Positions 1 through 13,180 of a stretch of 64,000 nucleotides of DNA are shown here, piece by piece (position 1 is the stretch's first letter; each line of letters starts with the position of its first letter). The stretch is from the NCBI GenBank assembly GCA_034336665.1, contig CM067569.1, forward strand, positions 7,974,820-8,038,819, read 5' to 3'. The DNA comes from Luscinia megarhynchos (taxonomy: Eukaryota; Chordata; Aves; Passeriformes; Turdidae). The position numbers and the translations under genes were made by a program. The notes below the pieces were generated by a model that made no database searches, was not told where the DNA came from, and saw only the letters and a program-made list of their open reading frames with translations.

Positions 1-1103
1 TTTGAGCTCTGAGGACAGTCAAGCAATCACATGGGACTACTACTACTGGGATTCCCCCTCTTCTTCAACACTCTTTCTTGTCCCCAGTAAGAGAACCAAT
101 CTTCAGTTCTACAGCAAGTAAAAAGCAATTAGCAAAGGCTCTGTGGATGGCAGAAAGGTGGCATTTAAAACTCCTACTTCTGATAAGTAATTTGTCCTTT
201 AGCCTGCTACTTTTTCAAGCCTTTTCTATTGAAAGACTTGTGATTGTTTTCTGTTGTTAAATAGTGTAAGTTTACTACAGATTGGTAATCACATAATGTA
301 TATATTGCAGTTTTATTTCCCAGGAACAGTGTGAAACATGACATCAATTTTTTGTACATTGACTTGCATCAGTCTTTTTATGTTGAATGAACAAAAGATG
401 AGTAATTGAAATAGATTAATGAAATTCAGTATTGCTGCTGATTTATTTTTGGCCCACTTAGAAATGGCAGTGGAAAGGAAACGACGCCTGAAACATTTTG
501 TTTTGTTGAAACCAGCAGTTGCTCATTTGCTAAGCAGTTTTGGAGTGAGTTGGGGTGTAGTGGGAATCTGCACTCAGCAGTTAACACTCCTTATTAAAGA
601 TGTGGAGTTATTAAATGTTGCTCATCCTCTGCTTTAGGCACCAAATAAGAGTTAACAGCAATGTCAACTTCTGCCTAGCACACATTCTTAGCATTTATGA
701 GTGACTAGCTCCACATTCCTTCACCAACCTCAAGAACAGTTCTGATTCTTTGAGTTCCCTTCTGTATCATTTGCTGTCCACAACATCACACTGAGACCAT
801 CATAAATGTAGTTGTTGTGTCTCAGCAGATTTCACTGTCTCTGCTATTCTGATAAAATATGTTTGATAATCTTTTTTAAATGAAGATACAAGGCAAGTCT
901 AACCTCTGCTCTGCTTGCATCCATGGATTGGATTTCTTCCAGTGCCTGGCTTTGCCAAGGCCACATTGCAGAAACTATTTGGCCTGAGTTTCTGTAAAAT
1001 ATTGATTGCGCTGGAGGAAGGCAGAAAACTCAAGGCATGGGGAACAGAGGAAAATTTCTGGCATAGCCTTTGCAAAAATACATTTTTCTCTTGAACTTTC
1101 CAG
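1..1103. other. ABLIM1: Intron of ABLIM1 (3' part), upstream of the LIM2 exon
   Basis: AT-rich non-coding sequence ending in a pyrimidine-rich tract and a CAG acceptor at 1101-1103. The only open frames are short and unrelated to known proteins. The first half of LIM2, which must precede the next exon, is not present here, so it lies upstream of the window. I see no repeat or regulatory element I can name. Confidence 0.7.
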
Positions 1104-1213
1104 GCGTCCATTCCCACCAGGAGACCGAGTTACCTTTAATGGACGGGACTGTCTCTGTCAGATGTGTGCCCAGCCGATGTCCTCCAGCCCAAGAGAGCTC
1201 TCTGCCTCAAGCA
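1104..1213 (+). CDS. ABLIM1: ABLIM1 exon: end of LIM domain 2 and LIM2-LIM3 linker
   Basis: A 110-nt exon with an acceptor CAG at 1101-1103 and a donor GTAAGT starting at 1214. The first base completes a codon begun in the upstream exon; 36 full codons follow and one base is left over. The peptide starts RPFPPGDRVTFNGRDCLC and continues QMCAQPMSSS. It holds the last zinc-ligand pair of LIM2 (CQMC) followed by the serine-rich linker to LIM3. It matches the ABLIM1 segment after the second zinc finger of LIM2 with only conservative changes. The leftover base joins the next exon to make an Asn codon, as expected for ABLIM1. Confidence 0.95.
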
Positions 1214-4200
1214 GTAAGTTGCCATCTCATTTCTGAAACTTCTCACTTTTCCAGGCTCATCAACATTTGATTGAGACCAACATAATGCAATCTTTTGGTG
1301 GTTTTATTTTTACTCACATTCAGAAAAGTGAACTATCTCTGGGAACTTGGTGTTGGTTTTTTTGCTCTTCATTAAGTGCTTGTTACTACAGATGGGAAGA
1401 GACACTTAGACATTTCAATGTGGAAAAATTACTTTTCCCCAGTGACTGGATTTTAATTTCTTTTTTTTTTTAAATTTGCTTTGATAGGCACTAGAAGAGT
1501 ATCTAAGTGATAAAACCTGTGGTTTCAAAGTCGATGGATTCTATTTCTTTAATGTCTCATTGTGCAAGTTTAAGTGTTAAAAAGAGGATGAAGTCAGAGG
1601 AAATTAATTTTCTTCTCCTATTTAAAAATTCTATTAAATTATCCTTTTAAAGGAGAATTTCCAGGATCATGCTTCCAGTAGACTGATGCCACATGATACT
1701 GTGATCAGAACCTCAGGAAACCATTATAAAAGACAGAAAGCAAATTAAGGTGAAAGATAGAGAATAAAGAAAGTTTAGGAGGGAAGTTAAGTTGGCTTGC
1801 TGTTGAGTTTTAACTATTTAAAAAAGTAATTTCTAAATTACTGATATTAATCTCTGCCTCTAGTAGTTAATTTTTTTAATCTTTGGGGGTTTCTTTCTCT
1901 GGCTGCTGTGTTGTACTTAGCACTCACCCAGTGTAGTTTTGTAAATCAAAATGGCTACAGCTCTCCTTGACACACAGAGTAGTTTTTCTTCAGGAAGAAG
2001 CTGTATATTTTCTCCTGGTACTTGGCTTTGAGATCCTGGGATTATAAAATGCTATGGAAAGAGAAAGATGGATAAGGTTTGTGCTCAGTGGATGAGTCAA
2101 GTGAATATTGGAATATCTGATTTGCCTGAGAACATGTAATCAAACCCTTAGGCAAAGGGAAAATGAGAGACTTTTTCTGTTATCATGCCTCTCTGTCTGG
2201 GAAGTGATGCTCTTCCACTATAATTGTAGATTTGCAGCTGAAAATGCACAGGCCTAATCAGTTAAGGAAGAATTTAGGATCCTGCAAAAAGGCTTACAAG
2301 ACTTAAAAAGCAACATAAAAAATTATGAGGGACTTCAGGCACCCAGAGAATCCTTCTGAAACAGAGGAATGATGTGGAAATTGATATTTAGGAGTTATAA
2401 TTGGCAAGGCATAGGGACCTTGGACAGTACTGATATTCTTTTTCTAAGCATGCCAGAGCATAGAAGGATCTGGATCTGGCTCTCCAAAGGTGGCACATGC
2501 CTGACTCCAGGTGCCAGAACGCCTCTAGAAAATGAAAGAAAATTTTTGTTTTTCAAATGCTTTGCCATTTTTTGAAAGGATTTTTTAAAATACCATTTCT
2601 TTTAGGAGAGACTCTGATTCACATATGCATTAGTAGATATCAAATAGATATCCTATCCTGCTGTCAGCTTCCCATGATTATTTTCAAGTAGGTCACTAGT
2701 GGAGACTTTCCTTAAAACAAAGTTTGAGGGAATTCAGTAGATTGCAAATATATCAGGTTTGATTGCTTTGTGTAATGTGAAAGGAAGCCTTCTATCCTAG
2801 AATATCTGCATTAATGCTGACATGCCCTTTTCCAGTGTCTATTACTTCACACAAATGAAAACTTACTGACAGCTTTGCTTGGATGATTTCAAGGAAAATT
2901 AAATGTGTCTGAGTACAGGGGTTAACATATTGAATAACATGAACCTGAATATTGTTACACTCCATTGTAATGCATTGCAGTGAAAATCAGAAGAGGGAAT
3001 ACTAAATAATTAATTTTCCTTTTTTATTTAGTATCAGTTGGGCCCACAGTACTTATTTACCTTATTTATATTACTAATATGTTTCTTTTACTTCACATGT
3101 GTTACCTGAAATTTCAGCTATTTTCTTGAAGAACCAATTCAGTGACTCCATTTTTATTTGAAATTTTTAAAAGTATCCTTTGGTATTCAGATGCTGTAGA
3201 GTGATCATAATTTATAATTTAATCAGTCCTATTCCTTGGCTACTGCTAGAAATACACAGTGCACCAACTTTGGGATCTTTGTTCATTCAGCAGGAAATCT
3301 AATAACAAATACCTGTAAATAGCTTTGCAGACAAATGAAATGAGTGGTGTTTGGTTTTGTTATTGTTTTATTTCATATGACAGCTTGATAAATGGCATGT
3401 GAACTATAAAGCAAAGTGACTGAGACAGATGTAGAGCAGCACAGAAACAAGGGACAAGTAGATAACACTGACTAAAAGTGAGGTGTTGATGCCTTGGATA
3501 GTTCAGGGTTTTTAAGATTCTGTCAAAGATCAAGTTTTTTTTTCTTTGGGGCCCAATAAAGGAGTAATGAAATAATGTATCCCAGTAATTGACTTTTATG
3601 TTTTAAACAGTGTCCAGGTTTTGTATTTGGTATCATGATTGCCTGGTTTGTACTGTCTTTAGCTCTTTCTGCTCTCTGTTGTGTTCTGGCTGCATGGTAA
3701 CACACTGTGTTTCAGGTCCACATTGTCTCTCCAGAAAATCAGTTGTGCAGGCACCTGTTATTTCTGAATTTTGGGCAGAACTGCAATTGTGCATGCATAG
3801 TTGCATAAAATGCCTTCCATTAGGGCATTTTATCAGTGAATTCTCCCCAAGGCACCTGATAAATGAACTGAGACAGACTTTGAAAAGTTTCCAGTTTAGT
3901 CAAACCTTAATTTTTAAAAAGTCCCATGCTGGTTTCCATTTTTTCCTGAACGCACAAGAGGGTTGGGAAAAGCCCAGCTGAGAGCAGAGCAGCTGTGCAG
4001 AGATGCCCCCACTTGGGACAGGCACAGAGGTGGTGCCAGCAGGCTCTGGAACTCGAGCCAGCACCCTTCTGGCTCAGGCATCATCTTTGAAATCCAGAAG
4101 AGACTACATGTCTGAATATAGTTTAGTTCCTCTTCCTCAAACAAAAGTTTGGTTTTTTTTTTCCCTTGGGAAATGCACTATTTCCACAATAAAGCACTTC

Positions 4201-7200
4201 AGTAAAAAGAATGCTATGTCCTTTTCTACCTGAGGTTGAGCCCTTTCTCTGTTGGTTCATTATCTGGGTGCTGGTCTGCAAATTTTAGTAATTTCTGATT
4301 ATCTTTTTGCTGAAAAGTTGGATCATTTTAGTGATGTACATGACCTAGCTAAGAAATTGCATTTCAAGTGAAAAGTGTGTTTTCTGGGTTAAACCTCCCT
4401 ATCCAAAAGAAACTGAAACATTATAATCACCTAACAGGAGTTTTCATTTTGAAAAATTAATCTTCTGGAATGGTGATGAAGACTTTCACCATTGGTTCTT
4501 TTCAGTGAAATAGATACTTGTGTCCTACAAATGCTGAGGTACCCAGTGGTAACACAGTTTGGAAAGGAGCAGAGGGAAGATATTTCAACTTCCCTTTCTT
4601 TGTAAGAGTCTCTCCTGTGAGTTAAGAGCACTACAGTACAGCCAAGATGTGGACCAGAGATTTCAAACTGACCAAGTGTTCCATGTGCATGAATAATCCC
4701 TGGTGCAGCTGTTCCCCAGCCAGCCGTCCACGTGGAGATTTCACATCTTGTTTTGTGTGTTTGTCCTTGTCTGTTGTGCACATTATGTTCTGGCTCAAAG
4801 AATGCCAGCTCTCTGGGACAAATGCTTTCATGCCTATCAGTACAGAGTCTAACAGGACTGGATTTTGCATCACAACTGGGAGATCTTGGCTCTATTGTGA
4901 TATAAATAATAAGCTTAATGCTTAATGAACTTGTGGGAAAAAGATACCTTTGTCAATTATTCAATAGCCTTATCTCTTTGAAAAAGATGCAGGCAGTGAA
5001 GTTGCCAGTAAATAACTGAAACTTCCAACAAGGTTCTGGTAATATTGAAGTAAAGCAGAGCCAAGACACCATACCTGCTGAAGGAGGAGGAGGAGGAGGT
5101 AGGAAGGAAAAAATAGGATTCATCTTTTGCCTCTCTGCCCAGAAGGTGGCAGGAAAGTGAGCTTGTATTTAAAACAATAGGGCATCAAAATGGAGAAGCA
5201 AATTTACTTTGCAGTCCTCCTTTAAAGGCTCTTTAATTCTTAATGCAGTCCTATAGTCAGGACTTAACTGTCCTTTCATTAGATAAAAATATAGGTGACT
5301 GCTGCCAGTGTTCAGAAATAATGTCAGAGCTGATGAATAAGCATCACAAACTTCTCTATTAGGAATTAGCTAAAAAAGGAGGCAAAATTCCTTTCAATCA
5401 CAGTTCTTGGGAAAAGTCTGCAGCTTGGATTTGTAACTGTTCAGCCACATATGACTAATTTGTCATTATTTTGTCCTTTATAATTTTTTTCTGGAGCTCT
5501 CTGAAAACTCCTTCAGTTCCATAGAGCATTTAAAAGTGAAGGGGGAAGTTTGCTGTCGCTAAGCAAGATATCTGCAGTGATTTAAAAGGTGCTGAGCAAC
5601 ATCCAACACAGGATTTTGAGCTTATTCTTAGGAAATATTCTCCAATTTCACACTGTGTCAAAGCTGCACAGATACTTGGCACAGATGGAGATGGGTTTGT
5701 GTGACACACTGAGCTCAGTTTGTCTTGAGGAATACTCACCCACAATATCCATAACTTCACTGAGTACCCTGGGGAACTTAGTGAGGCTCAACAGTTTGGG
5801 TTGTGAACATACATTTTTTAAATTGTTAAAATTTTGAGTCTTAAGCATTTAATATTTTTTGTGTGCTGTAACAGAGAGTTTTCTCATTTCATTCTTGGCC
5901 TGTCTGTTTACATAAGCAGAGACACTCCCATATCTCTGTGGCATTCAAGCCTGTGTTTAGCTACTGGAGATTTAGTTTAAGATTTGGGGAATCTGATAGA
6001 AGAGGCACACATAGTCCTATATCTCTTTTTTTAAAAAAAATAGAATTTACCATAGAATACAAGGATACTATGGACATCATTGTTGATTGATTTCAAACAC
6101 TGTGATTTAAATCATTGATTTTAATCATGGTTTGTTCAATAACCCAGGAAACCTTGATTAGACTGACTGATTGTAACCTTGGATTACATTTAGATTTTTA
6201 ATTAGAAAATACTAATTGATAAACATGAGGGTACTTCATATCTGTATACATCTACTTAAACTAATATAGCTCTGCATAAAATCATCATATTATTTAACAT
6301 CTATATTTTCCCTAACAACTATTTTTGCTAATCAGTTGTCAAACTCTATTTGAATGCAAGTTGAAATTTTATTTAGAATACATAAAGTATCTGTAGGCAT
6401 TTTTTTACTTTCAGAAATTTGCTAGACAAACATGAAGAATGTAAATGTATTTAAATATATTTCAGTTTTGGAATTTATATTTTTCAAGAGCCTGTACCTT
6501 ATAAAACTATTTACTTTGCATCACCATGACCTTAAAAATTTTGTAAGTGGCATATCCTATGTACTCTAATGTTGCTGATAAGTGGGAAAAGAAAAGCAAC
6601 TTTATTCCCTGTGTTTTCAGATCCCATTTTTAACTTCACTTTAATTAAAACTTTAAATTCAGATTTTAAATAGAATCCTTCATTTTTAAAGTGTCACTAT
6701 TTAATTCTCCATTTCTTTAGTCTGAATTTGATTGTAATAGCCTTGTAGGGCAGCTACATTTATGACTTAATACAGCATACAGTGGGTCTAAAATTTTACC
6801 CCATCCTCCCTTCTAAGAATAAAAAAAAGCAAATCAACGTTCATGACATGATAAAAGTTCAAACAAATTATGCAAACCCAAGCAGAGTTCCTTTCTGGGA
6901 AAAGCCATTAGATTGTGCCTAGGAATATGCAATTCTTTTAATGACACTGGCCAATTTGTATGATTGTTTCAAGATGATTTATTCTTTTGAAGAATGCTTG
7001 CAGCTTTTGAGGCATTTTCATAATTTGAATTACTTTCTAGGATTAATTTTAGTCCTCACTTTATGTCCTCACTCAGAAAAATGGGTAAATTACTCAAGTT
7101 GCCTCCATTTGCTCAGCTATTTCCTAATTTATAAGGACTGGTATTTTAATGCTGCCTTATAAATTGTGTTAGATCCTTCTCTGGAGGTCGAGAAGCTTTG

Positions 7201-8490
7201 TTAGAAACTTCTGGGTGAGAGAGATAGAGCAGCAACTTTATTTAAAACATAGTTGTGGCAGGGCAGGAAGTTTCTGATTTATGAGTTTTCTGTCAGAAAA
7301 CTCCTTTCAAAAAGTGTTTGCAGTCTAGTTTCCCCATTTCTTTTGGATGCTTTTTGTGTAGTACTACATATATATCAGTTCTTATTTGCTAAGTGTAACC
7401 CCAGCTTGAACTCAGAAATTAAAACACATCCATGTCCTCGGTTTTACTGGAGGAGTGCTACTCTAAATCTTATTTTGAAGGAAGTTCTGGGGGAGGTGCA
7501 AGGAATTGCTCAGTAAAGGGGTCTTGCACGAGGGGGGATCTCTAGCTTGGAGAACACAACTACAGAGGAGACCCCCAGGGACAGGAGGATCTGGGAATTG
7601 TCATGCTCAGAAAGCCTGCCAGGTAATGAGTCAGGAATCAGAGGTGACTTCAAAAGAATGTGAAAAGTGAATTAGCTGTTAGCTAGACCTTAGTTTGACA
7701 AATGTTATCTGGGCATAAAAACCTTCCTAAAAGTTGGTTGAAATTTCATTCCTATTTTGGGGAGTTTTCACCCTGTTGGAATTGTTTGTTTTCCAAGAGG
7801 AACAGTTGAAAATTATCCAAAATAATCTGCAAATGAAGAGACACAATGTGCTATCCATGAACTGGGTATTAAACAATGAAGTTCTGAGATAATGGTGCAA
7901 TTCCCTTGGGGTCCTGTGAGTGGGAACTTTGACTGAGTTTAGCTGGAGCTACCTGAGTACTGAAATGTGGTAAAATAAATGATGGGGTAAAAGACTGACC
8001 TCATCTTATGCATACCTGGCTCTGGTTTATCCTTTAGATGGTTTTACAGGTGAGGCTCTGGGGGTGCTGGGATGGGAAGAATCCCAAATCTTTATCTTTC
8101 TTTTTTAATGGGACAACTAACAGCTCTTCTCTTTCACTGTGTGTAGTATGTTTGCTCTTTCTTCCTCATCCTGTTTCATCCACCCTTTCATTCTCAGTTC
8201 AGATACCTGTGTGAAAGTCTGGGTTGAAGAAGGAACTGGGATTGATGTAGTTGAAAAGGTTAACTGGATGATACAATGTTTTCAGGGACAGTTTGCGGGA
8301 GTAATGAATCGGAAGTTCATCTGGTTTGGTCTCCTTTGGGAATGAGGAGTAGAAAGATGTGGAAATAAGGAATTGCCTTTCTCTGTTAAACACTTAAATC
8401 AATACAGACCCAAACTGGAGTTGGGGAGGAGCATTCAACCTTCTGAATCACTTCAAATTAAATCAGGTGATGAAACAGCAATTTACAGTT

Positions 8491-8800
8491 ATCACAGAGT
8501 CCTTTAGGTTGGAAAAGATCTCTGAGATCATTAAGCCCAGCTTGTGCCCCAGTACCACTGTGTCAACCAGACCATGGCACTGAGTGACACGTCCAGGCTT
8601 TCCTTAAACACCTCCAGGGATGGAGACTCCAGCAGCTCCCCAGGCAGTCTGTGCCAGTGTCTAATCACACTTTCTCTGAGGAAATTCTTCCTAATATCCA
8701 ACATAAACCCTGGTGCAGTTTAGATCATGAATAAAGATATCAAACAGGACTGGGCCCCATACTGGTCCCTGAGGGACAGCACTAGTGACTGGTCTAATGA
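8491..8800 (-). mobile_element. CR1 LINE fragment, 3' end joined to a piece of reverse transcriptase
   Basis: Read on the minus strand, 8720-8491 is the familiar CR1 3' region: GGATATTAGGAAGAATTTCC, then a stretch around GGAGGTGTTTAAGGAAAG, ending near GATCTTTTCCAACCTAAAGG. Just upstream on the same strand (about 8800-8721) is a reverse-transcriptase remnant reading SAVPQGPVWGPVLFDIF, the CR1-type PQGSxLGPxLF motif region. In an intact CR1 these parts are separated by the rest of the RT domain, so this copy has lost the stretch between them. It is 5'-truncated as usual for CR1 and cannot move. Ends are approximate. Confidence 0.8.
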
Positions 8801-11800
8801 TGCATCCAAGATGTACAATAACGTGTTTCTTAAAAAGACAAGTCAGTGTGGAGCACTCAGATGGTTCCAGGACTTGTGCTGCAAGCAAAGAATGCCAGTT
8901 CATGCCATTGGGATTTCTTTCCCTATTTAATCTACTAAAATAGTTTTATTTTCTTTAACTACTTGTTTTGAAAATACCAGTTTTCCCCAACTTGCCATTT
9001 ATAATAAACTGTCAAAACTATACTGCACTTCCCATGGGAAATTTATTTCCCTCTATTGTATGTGCCCAGCCTCTCATTGTTAGATTTCAGGAGTACAAGG
9101 CTGCCTATGTGGGTTTGTTTTGCCTTCAGCAAAAGGGCAATAGCGAATTTGTTCTGACAAACATTTCCCATCCTTGCAGTGGCAAGGAGAAGGGAGTTGG
9201 CAGCAGATTTCCTGAGTTACATGCTCAGATTCAAATCCTGCATGTAAAATTCCCAACATTGTATGTCCTTCTCTGACTTTCCAGAACTTATCACAGCCTC
9301 AGTGACCAAATGGTTATGCTTTGAACTTTGAAAGTTTTTGTCATGCTGTGAAAAAAGTGTGTTTGTATTTTTAGCTTTGACAGAAATACCTTGAAGATCT
9401 GGAAAAGCCTGCATGGTACCATCAAACCTTTCCATTTTAGAGCAAGGCTTAGAAGGCGTTGCCTGATCTGTGGTTAAAGGGTGACTGAGAAAAAACTCTG
9501 GTCTCCCTACCTCGATGAGAAATTGTAATTGCACAACCTTCAAATTGGCACAGAAGACTTACAGGGATATAAGTTGTTTTTTTCAAGGTGACTAAGAGCT
9601 ATTTATACTTAGAGATTTCTTGACCTTGACTCCAGTGATAATATTTGCATCTTTCATCACTTCCAAATCACTTGTTCTTTAGGTCCAGCTATGTTTGACA
9701 ATGCATTTCTGTGTAAGTCTAATAAATTATTAAAATAATAACAAAAATCCCCCCCAATTCTTCCCCTGCTTTTCCTGTTTCAGAGCAGAAGCCTGCTGGT
9801 GCTGTCTCTTTAAAACTCACTTATCAGTGTTTTATAAGGAGCTAAATAGTTACAAAGGGAGTGTAATAGGAGTACAAAATACCTGTGACTCTGGGGTTGT
9901 GGCAGCTTCAGACTTTATCTATTAGATATGGCCATCAGGATTGAAAGGAACTCTTTGGTGACTTCAATATTCATCATTAAATCAGACTGCTATTAGCTTT
10001 GCTCACAGAGCTAACCCTGCATGGAGCTGAGTTGGTGCAATTATTCACATGACTTTGCATAACCCTCTTTATTAGGACAAAAGCACATAGTGATGGTTTC
10101 TCTTTCAGAAATCATATGGGATGAGCAGAGAATGTAGGATAAAGGTATATTTGCTATTAGATTTGTAAAGCAATCCAAATGGGAGTGGCTAAAGTCCTAC
10201 TCTGTGTGCTGAGGGTTAATCCAGCTGTATCAGCTCTGAGCTCACCTGTGCACTATTGGCTGAGAGCAGGGGAGGGAGCAAAGGCAGAAAATCCACTGCT
10301 TAATTTAGACAGTGACAAATGGCTTGCTGTGCAGGATGCTTCACTCCTGGATGTCTGGGGTGGTGCAGATGCTAAAAAAGGAAACACATTTTCTCATATC
10401 TTTACAAGCAAGGTGTCATGGATGGCAGCTCAGCCTGACCTGTGTCTTTGAGTGGGGCTGCTAAAGGTGGTTGGAGAGTGGAGGTCTAGATCATATATTT
10501 TATTATAGTGACATACCCTGTCCCCCAACTTTCCCAAGCTTTTGGGCTGGCTGACTGCACAGCACAGTCCTTTTGTCCCAGACATGTCAAATATGACATA
10601 TATCTAAGTGCAGAGGGGAGCTGTACTGCTCACTCTGCATTTTAACCAGCACACTGCACTGTCTGCCTCCTCGTCTTTGTTATCTTGGCACTGCTGAGTG
10701 TGTGATGTGCAAGCAAGGGCAGTAAGGAAGAATCCAGGTTACATGGGAAAAAAACCCAAAACTGCAAGAAAGCTCAAATTCAAGGGGTGCAGTCTGTTAG
10801 ATCTAGGTATGAAGCCAGAGAGCACCATGGTGGGAACCATTGTACACAAATTTGGGAAGGATTGTCAGATTTTACAGTCTGCTCTGGCATATGGTTGTGG
10901 ACCACTGTTCTTACCTCACAGCCCTTTTATTTGCAGCATGTGCTAGTTATAGGTTAGATGGATACAGACTGTGCTTAATGTGATACTGAGCTCCTGCCTG
11001 CGTGCACTGATGACATTCAGCCAAGGGCTTAAATGTGCCTCACGCAGGCCTGAGATCATAATGGCTTTTATTTGTAGAATTTGGATGAACAAATGGTCTT
11101 TTCTTAGCCCAGCCCAGCCCTATTCCCTTTCTATTTTAGGAGATAATGATAATTGCTAGCTTTTCATGTATATACCCAACAGTTTTGCCAGAATTAAAAT
11201 CAGATTTATTTAAAAGCCGTCTCAGCCTCATACGACAGTACTGGGCTATTAGTTTACTTTGATTCTAGACATTCAATGTGTCTGTTGTATTAGCAGAATG
11301 GAAATGATGTTAATTTCCTCCTGCAAAACACTTCAAGGAACCCAGAGTGTAGATGTCATTGGTGCTATAGAATAATAAAAGGATGTTGCCAACCCCTTGT
11401 ATTAAACATGAGCACAATACCAAGTCTGGTGCTCAGACTTGCTGTGACTTAGGCTTACAAAGAGGCAATTAAACAGTCAGAAGTAGTTCATGGATCCCTA
11501 CTTCCCCCATGTCTCTAGTTTTGGCATCAACAGAGGTCTTCTAGGTAGACCTTTTGTGTAAGGCAGTTTCTCTATTCTCACTGCCTTGGAAATTAAGTGT
11601 TTTAAAAATCTCTTTATTGATTCCATTTCTGAGAAGTTTCAGCTTCACAGAAATTTCAGCTTCACTGACATTTCCCAGATAAAAATGAAAAGAGCAGATA
11701 ATAGGGCAGATTTTTTGAAGGAGAATATAGCAGGGAATGGATCACAGTGTGACAGGCCCCAGGTGAGGGCTGTGGAAGCTGGCACACTGGGAAGCAGTAG

Positions 11801-11931
11801 TGCTAGGGAGCTGAGAAATGGGTGCTGTTTTAAAACTGCAGTTCAGCACACACTGGAACTGGGGAGAGGATCTCATTTGTTCTCACAGTCAAAGTCATGT
11901 TGCATGGTTTCAGATTTGGCTTAAGAAAATG

Positions 11932-12095
11932 AGGGCTGGAAGGGACCTCAAGAGATGATGTAGCATCCTCCCCAAACCAAAGGCAAGATCAGCATGCCAA
12001 AGAACTCTGACACGTGTTTGTGCCTTCCTCAGCCCTGTGCTGGAGATTCCAGAGCCTCCCTTGGTGACCTGTTCCAGCCTTTGCTGTCATCACAG
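11932..12095 (-). mobile_element. Decayed CR1 LINE 3' fragment
   Basis: The plus strand begins GGGCTGGAAGGGACCTCAAG, close to the reverse complement of the avian CR1 3' end, and includes GAGATTCCAGAGCCTCC and GACCTGTTCCAGCC at the spacing expected from that consensus. The middle is badly diverged. It is a short, old 3' fragment; boundaries were set by eye. Confidence 0.6.
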
Positions 12096-13180
12096 ACTGG
12101 CATGGAGCCTTCAGCTGTCATGGCACAGCAGAGGGATACATTACGTGGTGTCACTCCTTGTCATTTCATGATTTCAGCTTGTAACATATGTCCTCTAGAG
12201 CAAAGTCCTGGTATTAGGACATCTCAGGGCTGCTTTTCAAGTCCAAGTTGTGTCAAAAGTCTGTGACTTGCATTTTGTCACAAGATACCTCCGTGCTTAG
12301 TCTTCCCTCCTTTTTTAAGGGATTTGAGAAGAAAAGAAGAATGCTGATAGGAAGAGTGATATGCAAATGGTGGATTTCTGGATAGCAGGAGTGTGCAGCA
12401 CATATTTGTGGTTCTTTTGGCCCATTATCCAACAAACAAAAGTCATGCCCTTTAATCAAAAGGCCTGACTCTGCTCTCATCATTGGTTGTGTTAATAAAC
12501 TTGGACTTGCCCTTTTGCAAGGCATGGTGCTGTCTGGGCTTAAACCCATGAGGAGATGAAGGATTTTGGGCTCTACCTGCTCCGTCAGCTCGAGTGTTGG
12601 AGCCAGGGTGATCTTTTCCCTGCAGCCCAGGCTTTAACAGCTCACCTTCTCAGTTCTGTTTGTCTCCATTTGCTGTTACTTGTTTATGTTTCAGGCATTC
12701 ACCAAACACCATGTCTGGGGATAGTAATATCTGGAAAAACCTTTGTTCCAGCTGTGTCCTCTGTGGCTGCCATGAGTGCCTCAGCTGATGGGCATTCCCT
12801 TTCCACTTCACTGGGCTTGCTCCCTGCCTCAGCCCTTCTGTCCCCTGGGGCTGGGCACAGAGCACAGCCCTTGCAGTTCAGTGCTGCCTGCCACATCAGT
12901 CTCTTCAGATCTTACCACGTGCCCCTTAACAGGAAACCTTTGAGTATTTTATGTTTGAAAGGGGAGGAATGGAAGCTTGGGGCTGAGCTGTTTCTGATGT
13001 AACATGAGATATTGTGGCACCCCCTGGGACACAGTGCTCCTGCCTTCTGGTTTCCATTCTGCCATCAGGGTGCCCCAGGACTGCAGAGAAAGTGGCTACC
13101 AGGAAAGTTCCAAAACTCCTGAGCAAGAGTCTTGATTAGAGACAGGAGAACTTCGGGGGAAAGACAAAATGTTGTGCAGG

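Noticed and set aside
3610..3981. 123-codon plus-strand frame
   Set aside because: No family resemblance and no supporting splice or promoter signals.
12556..13002. 148-codon plus-strand frame
   Set aside because: No recognised motif and no splice sites in phase with ABLIM1; composition alone can explain it.
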